Shown: positions 43,036-55,085, numbered from the stretch's first letter. The stretch: 64,000 bases of DNA from Eurosta solidaginis (GCF_040869045.1 NC_090319.1:175496645-175560644); one strand, 5' to 3'. The notes: a model not told the origin generated them from the letters alone. Made by a program: numbers and translations.

Positions 43036-44516
43036 TTCCCTTTTTTTCTCGATTATTGGCAAAATTGATTCCTGCCAACCTACCTCTTAGCCATCAGCCT
43101 CACACCCCGAGGGTGTATATGCACAGTGTGAGTTCAGCACCAAGAACATTTTTTTTTATTACACATTTTTTAACTTTTAATTTTTGCGTTTTACCATCAC
43201 GCGGGCAGCTTTGATACTGCCAAAGCACTCATTATCAAAGATCACCAGCGAGTGATCTTGGCTGAGTGTTTGAGGGTGGCTACCCTGAGTCTGGTCATAG
43301 GTACACATGTATGTTTGAGTTTTTTTTTTTTCAGCTACTCAACTGCAGCGGCGCCGTTAGATGAGAAGAGTAACATTGTGAGTGTTTTGAGTGAAACATA
43401 AAGATTTATCAAAATACACCTGTTTAGTTGTATGTACATGTGTTAGCTCAGATTCCTGCTCTTGCAAAAATAGAACAGGAATTAGCAAATCAGAAAAATA
43501 AAAACAGATTGCACGAACATATGTACATGCAAGAAAAACGTCACACACGTACATTTGCACTTACATCCATACCTTTTGTTTTCGTAAACATATAAATTAT
43601 TTTGCTTTGATGACCTACTTTTGCGTTGTACATATTTGATCTTATGTTTACTTCAGCGGTTGCGGTAGGTCAGGGATTAGGGTACTTGAATTTTTTTTTG
43701 TTCGCCCTCTTATTTGATTTTGTTTGAATCTTATATCTGTAGATTTTAAGATAGTAGTCAGTAAGATAACATATTAGGGTGGTCCATAAACTTTTTTTTC
43801 TCTACTAGTATAAGGAACCTCGCTTCTAGTTTTCCTTTTTACTTTTTGTTTGCCTTTACAAACAATTGTTTTGAATTGAATTAAATCGAAATTAATTGAA
43901 ATTGTATGTTAAGATTTTGTTTTGCTTTCTCGTGAAAGTAAATTTTAAGCGGGCTTTTATCCTTACAAATATCACTTGTTTTCAGGCAATGAATTAGATA
44001 GCTTTAGTGTATAGCTCTAAGTCAGATTAAATTGTGAATAAATTTCTACAATGTATGGATGAAATCACGAAATTTCAATAATACAGGGCTAAATTTAACT
44101 CTTTGGAGTCGGTGCTGCCCTTGAGCGTGGTCAGGTAAGGTGAAGGTGGGTGGTTAGGGAAAATTACCAAGTAACAGAGGACCGACCAGTGTCAGGTTTG
44201 GGGGCACTGTAAGAAAGTAGGAGTCAGCACAGTGCCCACGGTGCGGTGCAAGTTGCACTGCAGAGGGAGGGTAGACTCCACCTGACAGGACAGGCCTTCA
44301 TCCTTTTCCCCTCTTAACTTTCCCCTCACGTATGTTTCGATCTTTTTCAGCTTTCCCTTCTTCTCATCATGCAGGTATGAACCCCTATTTTGTTCATGTG
44401 GCTGCGGGTGAGGACGGTGGTGAAATGCCCCGCCCGCGACGATGAGCTAGCCTGGGCCCGCAAGCATACTTGCTTGCCGCCGCTCCTCGCCACCCAAACA
44501 GTCAGCCACGTAACAC
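43036..44516. other. Right part of the 3.7 kb element, no gene
   Basis: T-rich runs and G/A-rich stretches (44100-44290) alternate, without a recognised ORF. Splice-acceptor-like T-runs followed by CAG occur near 43320-43335 and 44337-44350 and could pair with the donor at 41669. Confidence 0.3.
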
Positions 44517-46199
44517 GAGATATAGGCCAAAACGTGGACCCGGGCACCCGTCGAATGTGTTTATACAATATGGATATCAAATGAAAGCTGTTGACGATTG
44601 CTTTAGTACAGGGTAGTTTTAATACCTATTGGTGACTAGGGTCTCGAGAAATAGGTCATAACATGGACCCGGGCACCCCTAGAATGTTTTTATACAACAT
44701 GGACATCAAATGAAAGCTGTTGATGAGTGCTTTAGTACGGGGTAGTTTTCATACATATTGGTGACTAGGGTCTCGAGATATAGGCCAAAGCGTAGACCCG
44801 GGCACCCCTAGAATGTGTTTATACAATATGGATATCAAATGAAAACTGTTGATAAGTGCTTTATACAGGGTAGTTTTCATATCTATTGGTGACTAGGGTC
44901 TCGAGATATAGGCCAAAACGTGGACCCGGATACACCGAGACAATGTTTATACAATATGGATATCGAATGAAAGCTGTAGATGAGTGCTTTGCTACAGGGT
45001 AGTTTTCATACCTATTGGTGACTAGGGTCTGAAGATATAGGCCAAAACGTGCACCCGGAAATCCCTATAATGTGTGTGTAATATGGATATCAAATGAAAG
45101 CTGTTGTTGAGTACTTTAGTAGAGGCTACTTTCATATCCCTGGGTGACTATGGTCTCAAAATATAGGCCAAAACGTGGACCCGGGTACCCTTAGAATATG
45201 TTTATAGAATATGGATAACAAATGAAAGCTGTTGATGAGTACTTTAGTAGAGGGTAGTTTTCATACATCTGCGTGACTAGGGTCTCGAGATATAGGCCAA
45301 AACGTGGGCCCGTGAACGCCTATATAGTGGTTTTACATTATGGGTATCAAATTGAAGCTGTTGAAGAGTGCCTTAGTACAGGGTAGTTTTCATGCCTATG
45401 GGTTACTAGGGTCTCGAGATATAGGCCGAAACGTGGATCAGGGTAACAATAGGATATGTGTTTTTACATTATGGGTATCAAATTGAAGCTGTTGATGTGT
45501 GCTTTAGTACAGAGTAAGTTTTACATCGCTGGGTGACTAGGGTCTCGAGATATAGGTCAAAACATGGACCCGGATACCCCTAGAATGTGTGTGTATTACG
45601 GATATCATATGAAAGCTGTTGCTGAGAGCTTAAAAGTAATTTTCATTGTGATATTCGATTTAGTCGCATCAACCTGGCAAAACTGATAAATATGCATGCG
45701 AAGCCGAAATAAACACATGAATTAATAATACCCACATACCTATTTTATACATCCTATTCGATTTGCCTGAAATTTGGTATATAAATTTGCCTATATTAGT
45801 ATTTACGATGCTTTTTTCCGGGAAGTAGACCAGAGACGGACTGGGACTGTGATTAGGACTAGGCCTGGGACTGAGACTCGGAGTGTGACTGGGACTGAGA
45901 CCCGGAATGGGACTAGAACCAAATACATACCACCCTCTGGGACTGGCAATAAGATATGAGGAAGAATGAGAAAAACTGGAGAGAAGAGAAAATAGAGAAG
46001 GAGACTGAGAAAGAGGTAGAATTAGGCGAAGATGGAGATAGATGAAGCGAAAAATACGGAGGGAGGAGTGAATACAAAGATTTGGAAAAAGTGTAGAGGG
46101 GCGAGGGCAGAGTTAAACCGCAAAAGCTTATTAAAATGTATGCAGATAGACCAAATTTAGGGCAGAACAACGTCTGCCGGGTCTGGTAGTAACCTAATA

Positions 46200-46341
46200 A
46201 AAAGACAAACAAAATGTTCAGCCTTCATATTTATTTACCGTTTCATGAAATTCTCATATACATGCATATGTGTATGTATGCACATACAAACTTATACCAT
46301 AATAAAAAGACAAATAAAATGTTCACTTTTCATTCCCGGAG
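46200..46341 (+). repeat. Fragment related to the 38.4/48.6 kb repeat
   Basis: TGAAATTCTCATATACATG and ACAAACTTATACCATAATAA resemble 38455-38535 and 48660-48740 in order. The LINE at ~46.4-48.5 kb stands between this fragment and the fuller copy that begins at 48500. Confidence 0.45.
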
Positions 46342-48489
46342 TAAGAGAATATGGAGCAGGCCTGCTGCAAGGAGCTGCTGGGAGGATGACAATTTGTGGG
46401 AGGGACGAAACAAATTAGATGGAGTCACACTGAAATTACAGTCCTTGGTCGGGAAAAATCCCGAGTCGCTCCGTTACATAGAACCGACTGCCTTGGGAAG
46501 CGGCGAACGCGAAAAAATGCGCGAGCGCTTTCTGCCGAAAATATATAATGCATCCTACGGTCGACAAAGATAGACGGAGAGCCAATAGACGCGCACATAA
46601 ACACAAATTCAGCGCGTCACCAATCACCATCACCGCTAAAGAGGTTGAGGACGCCATTGGTCGTGCTAAACCATCCAAAGCAGTGGGCCCAGACGGCATA
46701 GCCATGACGATGCTTAAAAACCTAGGGAAAGAGGGGTTCAAATATTTAGCGCATGTCTTCAATCTGTCTCTTTCCACCTTTGTCATACCTGAGGAATGGA
46801 AAATGGCCAAGGTGGTCCCGCTACTAAAGCCTGGGAAACCAGCTAACATAGGTGAGTCGTATCGTCCGATATCTCTCCTATCGCCAGTGGCAAAGACGCT
46901 TGAAGCCATTTTGCTCCCTTATTTCCAAGCAAATTTGCAGCTAGCCCCTCATCAGCATGGCTTCAGAAAACTCCATAGCACTACCACCGCGCTAAATGCC
47001 ATTAGCACCCAGATAAATTGCGGTTTAAATCAATACCCCCACCATAGAATAGTACTCGTAGCGCTAGACCTATCAAAAGCTTTTGATACGGTCAACCATG
47101 GCTCGTTACTGCAGGACCTGGAAGGGTCTACCCTTCCCCCATGTCTTAAAAGGTGGACGGCAAATTATCTGGGTGGTCGGCAGGCATCGGTGCAATTTAG
47201 AAACGAAACATCAAAAGCAAGGAGAATTAAACAGGGGGTGCCACAGGGTGGTGTCCTATCCCCACTTTTGTTTAATTTCTACATATCTAAGCTACCTTCA
47301 CCACCGGAAGGAGTCACAATCGTTTCCTACGCCGATGACTGCACAATAATGGCCACAGGCCCAGGCCCAAAGATCGATGCGCTATGCAATAAAATAAACG
47401 GCTACCTCCCTGATCTCTCCAGGTTTTTCGCTTCGCGAAACCTGGCATTATCACCGACTAAATCTTCCGCGACCTTATTTACAACATGGACGCCCCAAAT
47501 GTCGACCATTTTGAACATCCACGTCGATGGCACTACGCTACCGACTGTCCTACACCCCAAAATCTTGGGTGTGACGTTTGATCAGGATCTACATTTTGGT
47601 GAGCACGCAGCCGCAATTGTTCCGAGAATCCAGAGACGTAACAAAATCCTCAAATCCCTCGCTGGCAGTACTTGGGGAAAAGATAAAGAAACGCTCATGA
47701 CTACATACAAAGCAATTAGCCAGCCGATTACGTGCTACGCGTCACCCATATGGTGGCCAAGCCTAAAAATCACCCACTGGAAGAAACTACAGGCCTGCCA
47801 AGATACTGCTCTCAGAATCGCCACGGGCTGTCTTCTTATGTCCCCAGAACACTATCTGCATAATGAGGCGAGAATACTCCCCATCAGGGAGAGAAATGAG
47901 ATGCTGACCAAACAGTTCCTGCTGAATACCCAGAAACCTGGGCATCCCAACAGAAATCTGATTGATGAACCAGCACCGCCTAGGGGCTTAAGGAGTCATC
48001 TCCGTAAGCATTTTGAGGAAATACGGCACCTGAGAACCCAGCCGTATGAAGTGAAAAAACACAAGCAGGTCCTTGGTGAACTCCATAAACAGGCGTCAGA
48101 CCTTTATGCCGGGAATTGCCCGGTGAATCCAGTACTTAACGAAAATTATCCAAAACTTGCGGAAGAGGAACGCATACTCCCCAGGGAAACGCGGGTCACT
48201 CTTGCTCAACTTCGTTCTGGATACTGTAACAGGTTAAACTCTTACCTATCCAGAATCAACCCCGACATACAAAAAGTATGCCCCGCTTGCAATGTGTCCC
48301 CACATGACACCAACCATCTCTTCAATTGTAATGTGGAACCAACGCCTCTAACACACATTTCCTTATGGTCCACCCTGTTGAAACGGCAAGTTTCCTTGGA
48401 CTCCCGTTAGAGGATATTGATGACAATTTGTGATCGGTCGCGGCTATTAGGTGGGGCGAGCATTGCTACAACAACAACAACAACAACAA
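46342..48489 (+). mobile_element. Non-LTR retrotransposon (Jockey superfamily type), 5' truncated
   Basis: RT sequence can be followed from ~46495. The main ORF ends at 48410, and a 57 bp 3' end leads to a (CAA)n tail at 48463-48489. The endonuclease domain and ORF1 are missing. Sequence 46342-46495 is part of the same element or unrelated; it has stops in the RT frame. No target duplication was found. Confidence 0.75.
46548..48410 (+). CDS. LINE reverse transcriptase with C-terminal zinc knuckle
   Basis: The 620-codon ORF is intact and is the longest in the window. Coding continues upstream of this ATG in the same frame (KKCASAFCRKYI), so 46548 is only the first available Met. Order: fingers with VGPDGIAMTMLKNLG and SYRPISLLSPVAK (~45-110), motif A VALDLSKAFDTVNHGS (~170), KQGVPQGGVLSPLLFNFYIS (~235), catalytic SYADDCTIM (~263), thumb, and a C-terminal segment with LPRETRVTLAQLRSGYCNRL and the knuckle CPACNVSPHDTNHLFNC. 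All RT catalytic aspartates are present, but without endonuclease the copy is not autonomous. The type is widespread in flies; clade naming within the Jockey group is uncertain. Confidence 0.9.
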   Translation: MHPTVDKDRRRANRRAHKHKFSASPITITAKEVEDAIGRAKPSKAVGPDGIAMTMLKNLGKEGFKYLAHVFNLSLSTFVIPEEWKMAKVVPLLKPGKPANIGESYRPISLLSPVAKTLEAILLPYFQANLQLAPHQHGFRKLHSTTTALNAISTQINCGLNQYPHHRIVLVALDLSKAFDTVNHGSLLQDLEGSTLPPCLKRWTANYLGGRQASVQFRNETSKARRIKQGVPQGGVLSPLLFNFYISKLPSPPEGVTIVSYADDCTIMATGPGPKIDALCNKINGYLPDLSRFFASRNLALSPTKSSATLFTTWTPQMSTILNIHVDGTTLPTVLHPKILGVTFDQDLHFGEHAAAIVPRIQRRNKILKSLAGSTWGKDKETLMTTYKAISQPITCYASPIWWPSLKITHWKKLQACQDTALRIATGCLLMSPEHYLHNEARILPIRERNEMLTKQFLLNTQKPGHPNRNLIDEPAPPRGLRSHLRKHFEEIRHLRTQPYEVKKHKQVLGELHKQASDLYAGNCPVNPVLNENYPKLAEEERILPRETRVTLAQLRSGYCNRLNSYLSRINPDIQKVCPACNVSPHDTNHLFNCNVEPTPLTHISLWSTLLKRQVSLDSR

Positions 48490-48499
48490 CGCATAGCTA

Positions 48500-49160
48500 A
48501 CCACGCCAAAATATGGAGAAAAATATAAATAAAAAATTTAAAAATTTTAAATAAAAATTGTTTTTATGTATTTGAAAAAGGTTTATTTGAAAAAAGTAAG
48601 TATTTACATTAGAACAAGTTTCCCATGGATGGATGTGTCCATCGACATGTATTTTGTGGTTTGTTGATATTCTCATGTACTTATATGGATCAGTATGTAC
48701 ACACACAAACTTACAATCTAATAAAACATCAAACAAAATGTTCAATCTGCCCCTGCGGGTGTCCGACAGGTCCGTTTTGCAGACGAGAAGAAAGGGGGCG
48801 GTACTACAAGTGCCCATCGGCTCCTTTTTGTAGACGAGAAAAAAAGGTGGTTGGGGTATTGGGGGTTGGGCGGTACTACAGGTGTCCAACTGCTACTTTT
48901 TGTAGACGAGAAAAAAGAGGGGGGGATTGGGGAGCAGTCGCCCGATTGAAATCTATGGGACTCTTTAAAAACGCTCAAGTGAAGTCTAGGACGCATTAGA
49001 AATATGAGGGGACATTTAAAAATTTGCGGCCCTTTAAAAATGTAGGGCCCCCATTTAAAATCTGAGCTCGATCCTCTCTTGAACGGCTAAGCTCTGCTAA
49101 AGGCAAAAAGCTCTAAGCTTTTTCTTATACATCGGCCAGAACACAAACCGAAAGAACGGA
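48500..49160 (+). repeat. Dispersed repeat, fuller copy of the 38.3-38.9 kb sequence
   Basis: 48500-49075 matches 38285-38880. It includes a ~63 bp minisatellite of three units (TTTTGTAGACGAGAAA words) and a G-rich run. It ends TTTAAAATCTGAGCTCGAT and continues with sequence shared with 35100-35180. Unlike the 38 kb copy it lacks foldback arms. Confidence 0.8.
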
Positions 49161-49309
49161 TGCGCTTAAATGTAGGCAACGAAATTGTTTTGCTGTTTTG
49201 CGGTTTCATACGTATGCACCTAAAAGTTGGCAACGAAATTGTTTTGCTGTATATATGTGTGTCGGTGTGTATATACTTTTCCTTTCACATTTTTCCGTTC
49301 ACCATTTGG

Positions 49310-50045
49310 TCTGGAATCCCCCTTTTCCATACTACTTTCGAGTTATGCCTCCCGAAGCATAGAAAATTGCTTAGTTATAAAAGGGGCGGTGCCACGCCCA
49401 TTGATATAAAGCTCTATTTTGCAAAGATATAGCTTATTTTATTCGTCCACAACCCTTTTAAAAATCTTTTATATAAAAGTGGGCGTGGTCCTTAACCGAT
49501 TTCGGTAACTTTTCTTCAAAGCATTCCTTATAGTAAAGGCAACAACTCTGCCGGATTTTGTTACGATAGGTTTAACGATTTTTGATTTATGATTAATAAT
49601 ATTTGTAAACTTTGATTTTTCCACGTCATTTTAAAAAAATTTTCAATTTTTTATCAAGTCTCAATATCAGTCCAAATTTCAACATTCTAGGTGTATTATT
49701 TACTAACTAATCAGGTTTTATGTGTTTTCCAAAACGTTACATATATCTATAAAAAGTGGGCGTGTTTATCATCTGATTTTTCTCATTTTCAATACCAATC
49801 TATTCTGGGCCCAGGTAAGCTCGCGTACCAAATTTAGTGAAGATATCTCAATATTTACTCAAGTTATCGTGTTAAAGGACAGACGGACGGACGGACGGAC
49901 AAGGCTCAATCAAATTTTTTTTCGATACTTATGATTTTGATATATGGTAGTCTATATTTCTCTCGATTCCTTTATACGTGTACAACCAACCTTTATACAA
50001 TCAAAGTCAATATACTCTGTGTGCAAAGCACGCTGAGTATAAAGA
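49310..50045 (-). mobile_element. Family A-related 5' region, reversed, no satellite
   Basis: The right terminus is GCACGCTGAGTATAAAG. Inside are GACGGACGGACGGACGG (the reversed TCCG tract, ~49882) and TACTCAAGTTATCGTGTTA (the reversed core). It is diverged from the other copies and lacks satellite units, so it is either a subfamily or a truncated copy. Confidence 0.7.
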
Positions 50046-50454
50046 AGAAAACAGGAGATTACGATACGAGTAATGCTCAAATGTATTTCAAAGACTAAGC
50101 ACCTACAGATTTTTCCAAACAGAGGGCCAATTTATGTTGTGTGAAGTGTTAAAATGAAAAAAAACGTCTACAAAAATTTGTTCAAATGCATGAAAATTCA
50201 TTTTCATATATGGTTAAAATACACCCCAGGAAAAATGTGAAAGTTTGGGAGTTACACCACTTTTAAAAAAAATTTCTGCTGGTTGTATATGTGAAAAAAA
50301 AATATTTTTTTGCCTTTCCCGTAAAACTTTAAATATGTTGTTGTATGTACCTTATTTCGCTTATTTGTGTGTAGGTTTTTTCAAAAGCTGAATTTATGCA
50401 ATTGGTGCACGGGATAAGTGCATCAGAACCCCACATTCACACTGCAAATACTTG
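50046..50454. other. No gene recognised
   Basis: AT-rich, no ORF with a domain and no clear repeat. Confidence 0.35.
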
Positions 50455-51130
50455 GTGTCCTATTTATTTATTTATTAAGTTCAGTTTGCAGAATTTAATT
50501 CTTACAGACTAGATGTGGTACGCACTTAGCCAATTAAAGATAGTGTACAATTTTAATTTAAATATACTTATACTATCATTAAACTCAATAACGCTAGCAT
50601 AGGTATTGCATAATCTAACGCTCTTAGCGATCGGCTCGTGCATGGCGTATTTAGTAGAGTGCAGTGTGTCTACCAATAAATTATTTCTTCAGTTTCGTAG
50701 TGAGTCATATAAATTGACTAAATTAGATAAGTCATCACAGTGTATGTTATTATTAATGACATTATAAATAAATATTATTGAGAAGTATATTCTTCTCTCA
50801 TGCAGGGACTGCAAACCCAGTAGTTTCCTTTTACCAATGCAAGAAGGAAGATTACCTTGCCTCGGTAACTTTCTTATAGAAAATTTCGTGAAAACTTTTT
50901 GAACTCTTTCGATTTTGTTTGTGTGGTTTTCATAGTATGGGCACCATATTAGAGAACGAACAAGAGGTATGTAAAGAGCTTCTAGAATACAAGGATCTCT
51001 GAACTCCATTGTATTTCTTCTTATGAAGCCTATTATAGAAAAAGCTCTTGATACTATGAAGTCAATGTGTTGAAGTCAAAATATCACCTTGAGTCGAAAA
51101 TAACACCCAAATCTTTTATTTCGGTATTTA
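50455..51130 (-). pseudogene. LINE polymerase C-terminal remnant with TAAA tail
   Basis: The minus strand encodes LKDLGVIFDS near 51120 (frameshifted), MEFRDPCILEALYIPLVRSL, SPYYENHTNR-like WCPYYENHTNKIERVQKVF and SLHERRIYFSIIFIYNVINN. A frameshifted end and a TAAATAAATAAATA tail at ~50463-50477 follow. These are the post-RT segments of a Jockey-type or related LINE. RT motifs are absent, so it is a 5'-truncated dead copy. Confidence 0.75.
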
Positions 51131-51862
51131 TAGTTAGCAGAGCTGGTGAAGAATGAAATCATTTGCTTTTTGAAATGAGAGCTTTTCTACAATCAGTATT
51201 TCACAATTTTTTCTTCATACGAGAATTATGCTTTAACTTTTTTTATTCTGCAATCATGCAGAGAAACCAGTATTTCATTCCGCACCACATGCAATTGAAA
51301 AGAATGATAAATCAGACTGCAGAAATAAATATACTGAACTCAGTGAGTGCACTCAGGTGATTTCACATTTTTGGTGTGTGAAATCATGCATTCAGTACCA
51401 ATCACTTACTACAAAAATGCGCAATTAGTACCTAATATAGTAAGAAAAAATTTTAATTTCCTTTTTATGAAAGCTTAGTTTTAAAAATTGGTTGAAAAAT
51501 GTTTATGATGATATTTAGCGCGAGAAGAGTTAAAACAACTTGCTGAAAAGCATTAAGCATGACAATTTTAAAAGTGTCGAGTTATATTGAAAAAAAGTAT
51601 CTTTCCGGCAAGTTGAACGTTCCTGTCTTTCATATTAAATTTTTTGTTGGAGTTGCTGGTATAGTGATTTTTTTACTTCGGCATATTTAATTAAAAATTT
51701 TTTTTTGGAAATTGTCATAGACAAAGTGCAAAACCACCCAAATAACAGAAATCGCAAACGTAAGATTTTACAGATCTGAACCCCAGACACCCCGCCCTAT
51801 ACATAAAAAATATAAATTTTTTATTTGAACCTTAATTTTGAGAAATAACTGTTGAATAAAAT
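51131..51862. other. No gene recognised
   Basis: AT-rich; the small ORF at 51163-51360 shows no domain. Confidence 0.35.
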
Positions 51863-52409
51863 TGTGGCGAATTTTAGCATCACTACGTTGTTAGTAAATA
51901 AAGGCACAACAACAATAAACCAAGCTGACACTCTTGTGTAGACACAACTTTAATCATCACTTACATACATACATGGAAGGTGACGAGAAGTACATGCACA
52001 CACATAACCAGCAGCTCGAAGTGAAGAGATATCTCTCACACACACACATGTAATCATCAGCCGAAGTTCTGACTTATACATACACACGCATATATGTAGC
52101 TCAATTACCAAGCAGGAGATACAGCAGTTCTAGAAGGCGAAACGTCTAGACTTTAGTAGAAATATGCGAATGAAGCAACGGAGAGTATAAAAGCAGCGCA
52201 AGCTGAGTAGTCAGTAATCAGTTTGGTTTAAACACGCTATCAGTTGCGAAGTGAAGTTTAATTGTGAAGTATAATTGTACTACTCCCAAAGTAGTCTAAT
52301 AAAGACCATTTTGCAATACAGAATATTAGGAGTGATTTATTCAACAGTTTAGCGATTCGAACGTTAACAGAAGGTTACAAATAAGCGGAATTTTCCAAAA
52401 TTCGTTACA
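51863..52409 (+). repeat. Solo LTR, probably Gypsy type
   Basis: It starts TGTGGCGAATTTTAGC and ends CCAAAATTCGTTACA (547 bp). It contains a TATAAAAGC box at ~52187, a start-site-like TCAGTTTGG block and an AATAAAGAC poly(A) signal at ~52298, in the order expected of an LTR. No internal retroviral sequence flanks it. The flanking bases do not give a clear target duplication. Confidence 0.7.
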
Positions 52410-53823
52410 ATATGTTGCCTTCACAATTTTATTTATTTTTAAATTTAGAAAAATTTAAAAAATTATTACTTGTCTTTTCATGGTAACAATTGGAAAACAA
52501 AAAGTTGTCTACAGTTTGCTTCATCGGTTTCAATCAATTTTTTTTCCGTGATCATTTTGATACATATAAATCTTTATTTTTCTCGATTAGTTTATGCCAT
52601 TACGATGCAGAATGACAGATGAAACCAATAACCTTATTATCTTGGGTAGAATAAAGTAAAATAGATATATCTAAAATTTTACATCATTTGCGCACCATAC
52701 AACAACATATCGCACATTTATATAAAAATCTGTGAACTGGCGTGATATCGAGCAATCTTTTTTAGTGCGCTTTGGTTGTAAACTATTTACTTTACTGCAA
52801 GATTTCTAAACTGTACCTACTCGCTAAGAAGGATGAATCTTACTGATCTTGGTATTCTTTATTTACGTTGTTTTTTTTGTGCCCTTCTTTCATAAAAAAA
52901 GTTTCTTGCACTTTTAATGTTTCTTATGGTATTAGTAAAATATATGTACATATATATACGTACTCACCGTACAGGTACCTGAGGTATCGAATACTAGTGT
53001 TTTAGATAATTTTTTCTAGTTTCCGAATAATAGCAACATGTGCCGCCAAATGGGGTAATGGATAATGGGATAACCTTTTATGCATCAAATCATAAGGGTT
53101 AAAATTAATTCAGAAATAAATAGGTTTCAAACTTCGTTGCATAATATTTTCAATTCAAATTCTTGAGAACCATTTAATCTATTGTGATCTGATAAGTCAA
53201 AGAAATTTCGTAACATCCTACTTATGTGTATGTTCTGCTTTTAATACTAAGCAACATTCAAAAAGTTTTGCTACATTCAAAAAAGTACTACTACTATAGG
53301 TTTGTGCGTATTAGTATGTATATGTATGCGCGCATGTTATATTAATATTGAATTAGGTAAGCTTAAAAAGCGGTTTTCCATTGTGGATAAAACAAGTGTG
53401 ATAACTTCTACATAGACGTCAAAATTACAAATAGAATGGATCACCTGATTTTTTATTGATTATCGCTGTCTCATTCTGTATCTCTTTCTATCAACCGCTG
53501 AAAATAGCCGGCCTTATGCGACGCCATATTGAACACCCTGTCAAAACGCTGCCAAAACGCTTAAAAGTAGCCATATTGAACATCCTGTCAAGCACTTGTT
53601 TACCAAAATGGCGGTTTTCTGACGGACTTCTTGTTTTTTAAGAAATTTGGAGTCCCGAAAATGCGTTATTTTGTATTAAAGTTGAAGTCTCTGAATTTAC
53701 ATCGTTAGCATGCAATTGTCAAAAAAAAAATAAAAAATTTATTCAAATAATTTTACACACCAAGCGCACCAGTAGGAAATGAGCGCATGTATGGCAATGG
53801 TAGTGGGGATTATTGTCACTATT
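52410..53823. other. No gene; minor repeat traces
   Basis: 52556-52605 contains a short reversed family A trace (CTCGATTAGTTTATGCC). 53500-53625 has a GCCATATTGAACA-CCTGTCAA word in two copies. The rest is AT-rich. Confidence 0.4.
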
Positions 53824-55085
53824 TAACAAGTAAGGAAGGCTAAGTTCGGGTGTAACTGAACATTACATACTCAGCTGAGAGCTTTGGCGACAAAATAAGG
53901 GAAATTCACAATGTAGGGAAATGAACATAGGGTAACCCTGGAATGTGTTTGTATGACATGGGTATCAAATGGAAGGTATTAAGGAGTATTTTAAAAGGAA
54001 GTGGTTCATAGTTCTATAGGTGCACGCCTTTTAGAGATATCGATAAAGGTGGACCAGGGGTGACTCTAGAATGTGTTTGTACGATATGGGTATCAAATGA
54101 AAGGTGTTAATTAGTATTTTAAAAGGGAGTGGGCCTTAGTTCTATAGGTGGACACCTTTTCGAGATATCGCCATAAAGGTGGACCAGGGGTGACTCTATA
54201 ACGTGTTTGTACGATTGTAGAAAAGTCCCTAACGCAATTAAAACAAAGAAGACTTCACTGAATTATGAATTATGAATGTCGAATTGTCTTTATTCAAATA
54301 ATTCAGCCTATTTATATTAGATTATTCTAAACATATTCTTACATATCTATTTACATTTAAGCTTACATACTTACATACATAACTACCTTAAGCATACATA
54401 CTTATATACCTACATACTACTCGGCACAAAATATGTACCTACATATATGAGCTGCAAATTTATGGGAAATGCTAACCTTGCAAGTTGCAGGAATGCAAAT
54501 TGCTGGGATTCAAATTCGTTTGGCTGTGTGTTGTACACGTCTGTTTATTAATGGCTGTGTCAGCATTAATTCTCAAATGCATTTTTAAGTGTTGATGAAC
54601 ATTTAGACTATTTTTGTAGCAGGTTAGAATATTAGACTGATTTAAATATTTTGGATTAAATTGAATTGTTGGCTGCTTACACTACACGATATGGGTATCT
54701 CAAGGTGTTTTCGAGATATCGACCAAAATGTGGACAAGGGTGACCAATAACATCATATGTCGGGTACCGCTAATTTATTTATATATGTAACTCCACGATA
54801 CTGTTCCTGCCAAGATTTCAAGGGCTTTTGACTTCGCCCTGCAGAACTTTTTCATTTTCTTCTACTTAATATGGTAGGTGTGACACCCATTTCACAAAGT
54901 TTTTTCCAAAGTTATGTTTTCCGTCAATAAACCAATCTAGTTACCATGTTTCATCCCTTTTTTCATATTTGGTACAGAATTATGGCATTTAAGGTCAGTT
55001 CAGATTAGGTGAGTTCAGATAAGTACTTGAACTAAGTTTAGTAAAGATATATCGATTTTTGCTCAAGTTATCGTGTTAACGGCCG
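53824..55085 (-). mobile_element. Family A element, reversed, 5' truncated, split by a solo LTR
   Basis: The 3' end is at 53824 (TAACAAGTAAGGAAGGC reversed). About two satellite units run up to 54215, then resume at 54687 after the LTR and pass into the 5' region, with the reversed core CTCAAGTTATCGTGTTA near 55065. It stops at ~55085 without the terminal TTTTTATACTC sequence. Confidence 0.8.
54216..54686 (-). repeat. Solo LTR with CGAT target duplication
   Basis: The 471 bp insert is bounded by TGTAG and CTACA, with CGAT at 54212-54215 and 54687-54690. The satellite word GTACGATATGGGTATC is restored when it is removed. On the minus strand a TATAAATAGGC box and AATAAAGAC signal stand in LTR order. 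The family is unknown; a 4-bp duplication fits Gypsy. Confidence 0.85.

Larger units (their letters stand above)
40828..44516 (+). mobile_element. 3.7 kb LTR-type insertion of unknown family, CGAG duplication
   Basis: It starts TGTAACGACAGCCTGTC and ends CAGTCAGCCACGTAACA, with CGAG on both sides (40824-40827 and 44517-44520). The interrupted family B satellite is continuous once it is removed. TG/CA ends and a 4-bp duplication fit an LTR element. A TATAAAAGGG box (41371), an AATAAAAG signal (41446) and a strong splice donor CAGGTGAGT (41669) look like an LTR promoter and leader. However, the right end does not repeat the left end, so two LTRs are not seen. No pol is present. It could be a very long solo LTR, a deleted element or a non-autonomous unit. 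Confidence 0.55.
39480..46195 (-). mobile_element. Family B element, copy 3, reversed, with two insertions
   Basis: The 5' end is at ~46195 (GTCTGCCGGGTCTGGTAGTA on the plus strand is the reversed start). Satellite units marked GGTCTCGAGATATAGGCC run from 45600 down to ~44517 and from 40827 to ~40510. The 3' part lies at 39480-39572. Two younger elements split it: a pogo-type element (39573-40496, TA duplication) and a 3.7 kb element (40828-44516, CGAG duplication). About ten or more satellite units are present in all. Confidence 0.75.

Noticed and set aside
46436..46909. 157-codon minus ORF
   Set aside because: It is antisense to the intact LINE reverse transcriptase.
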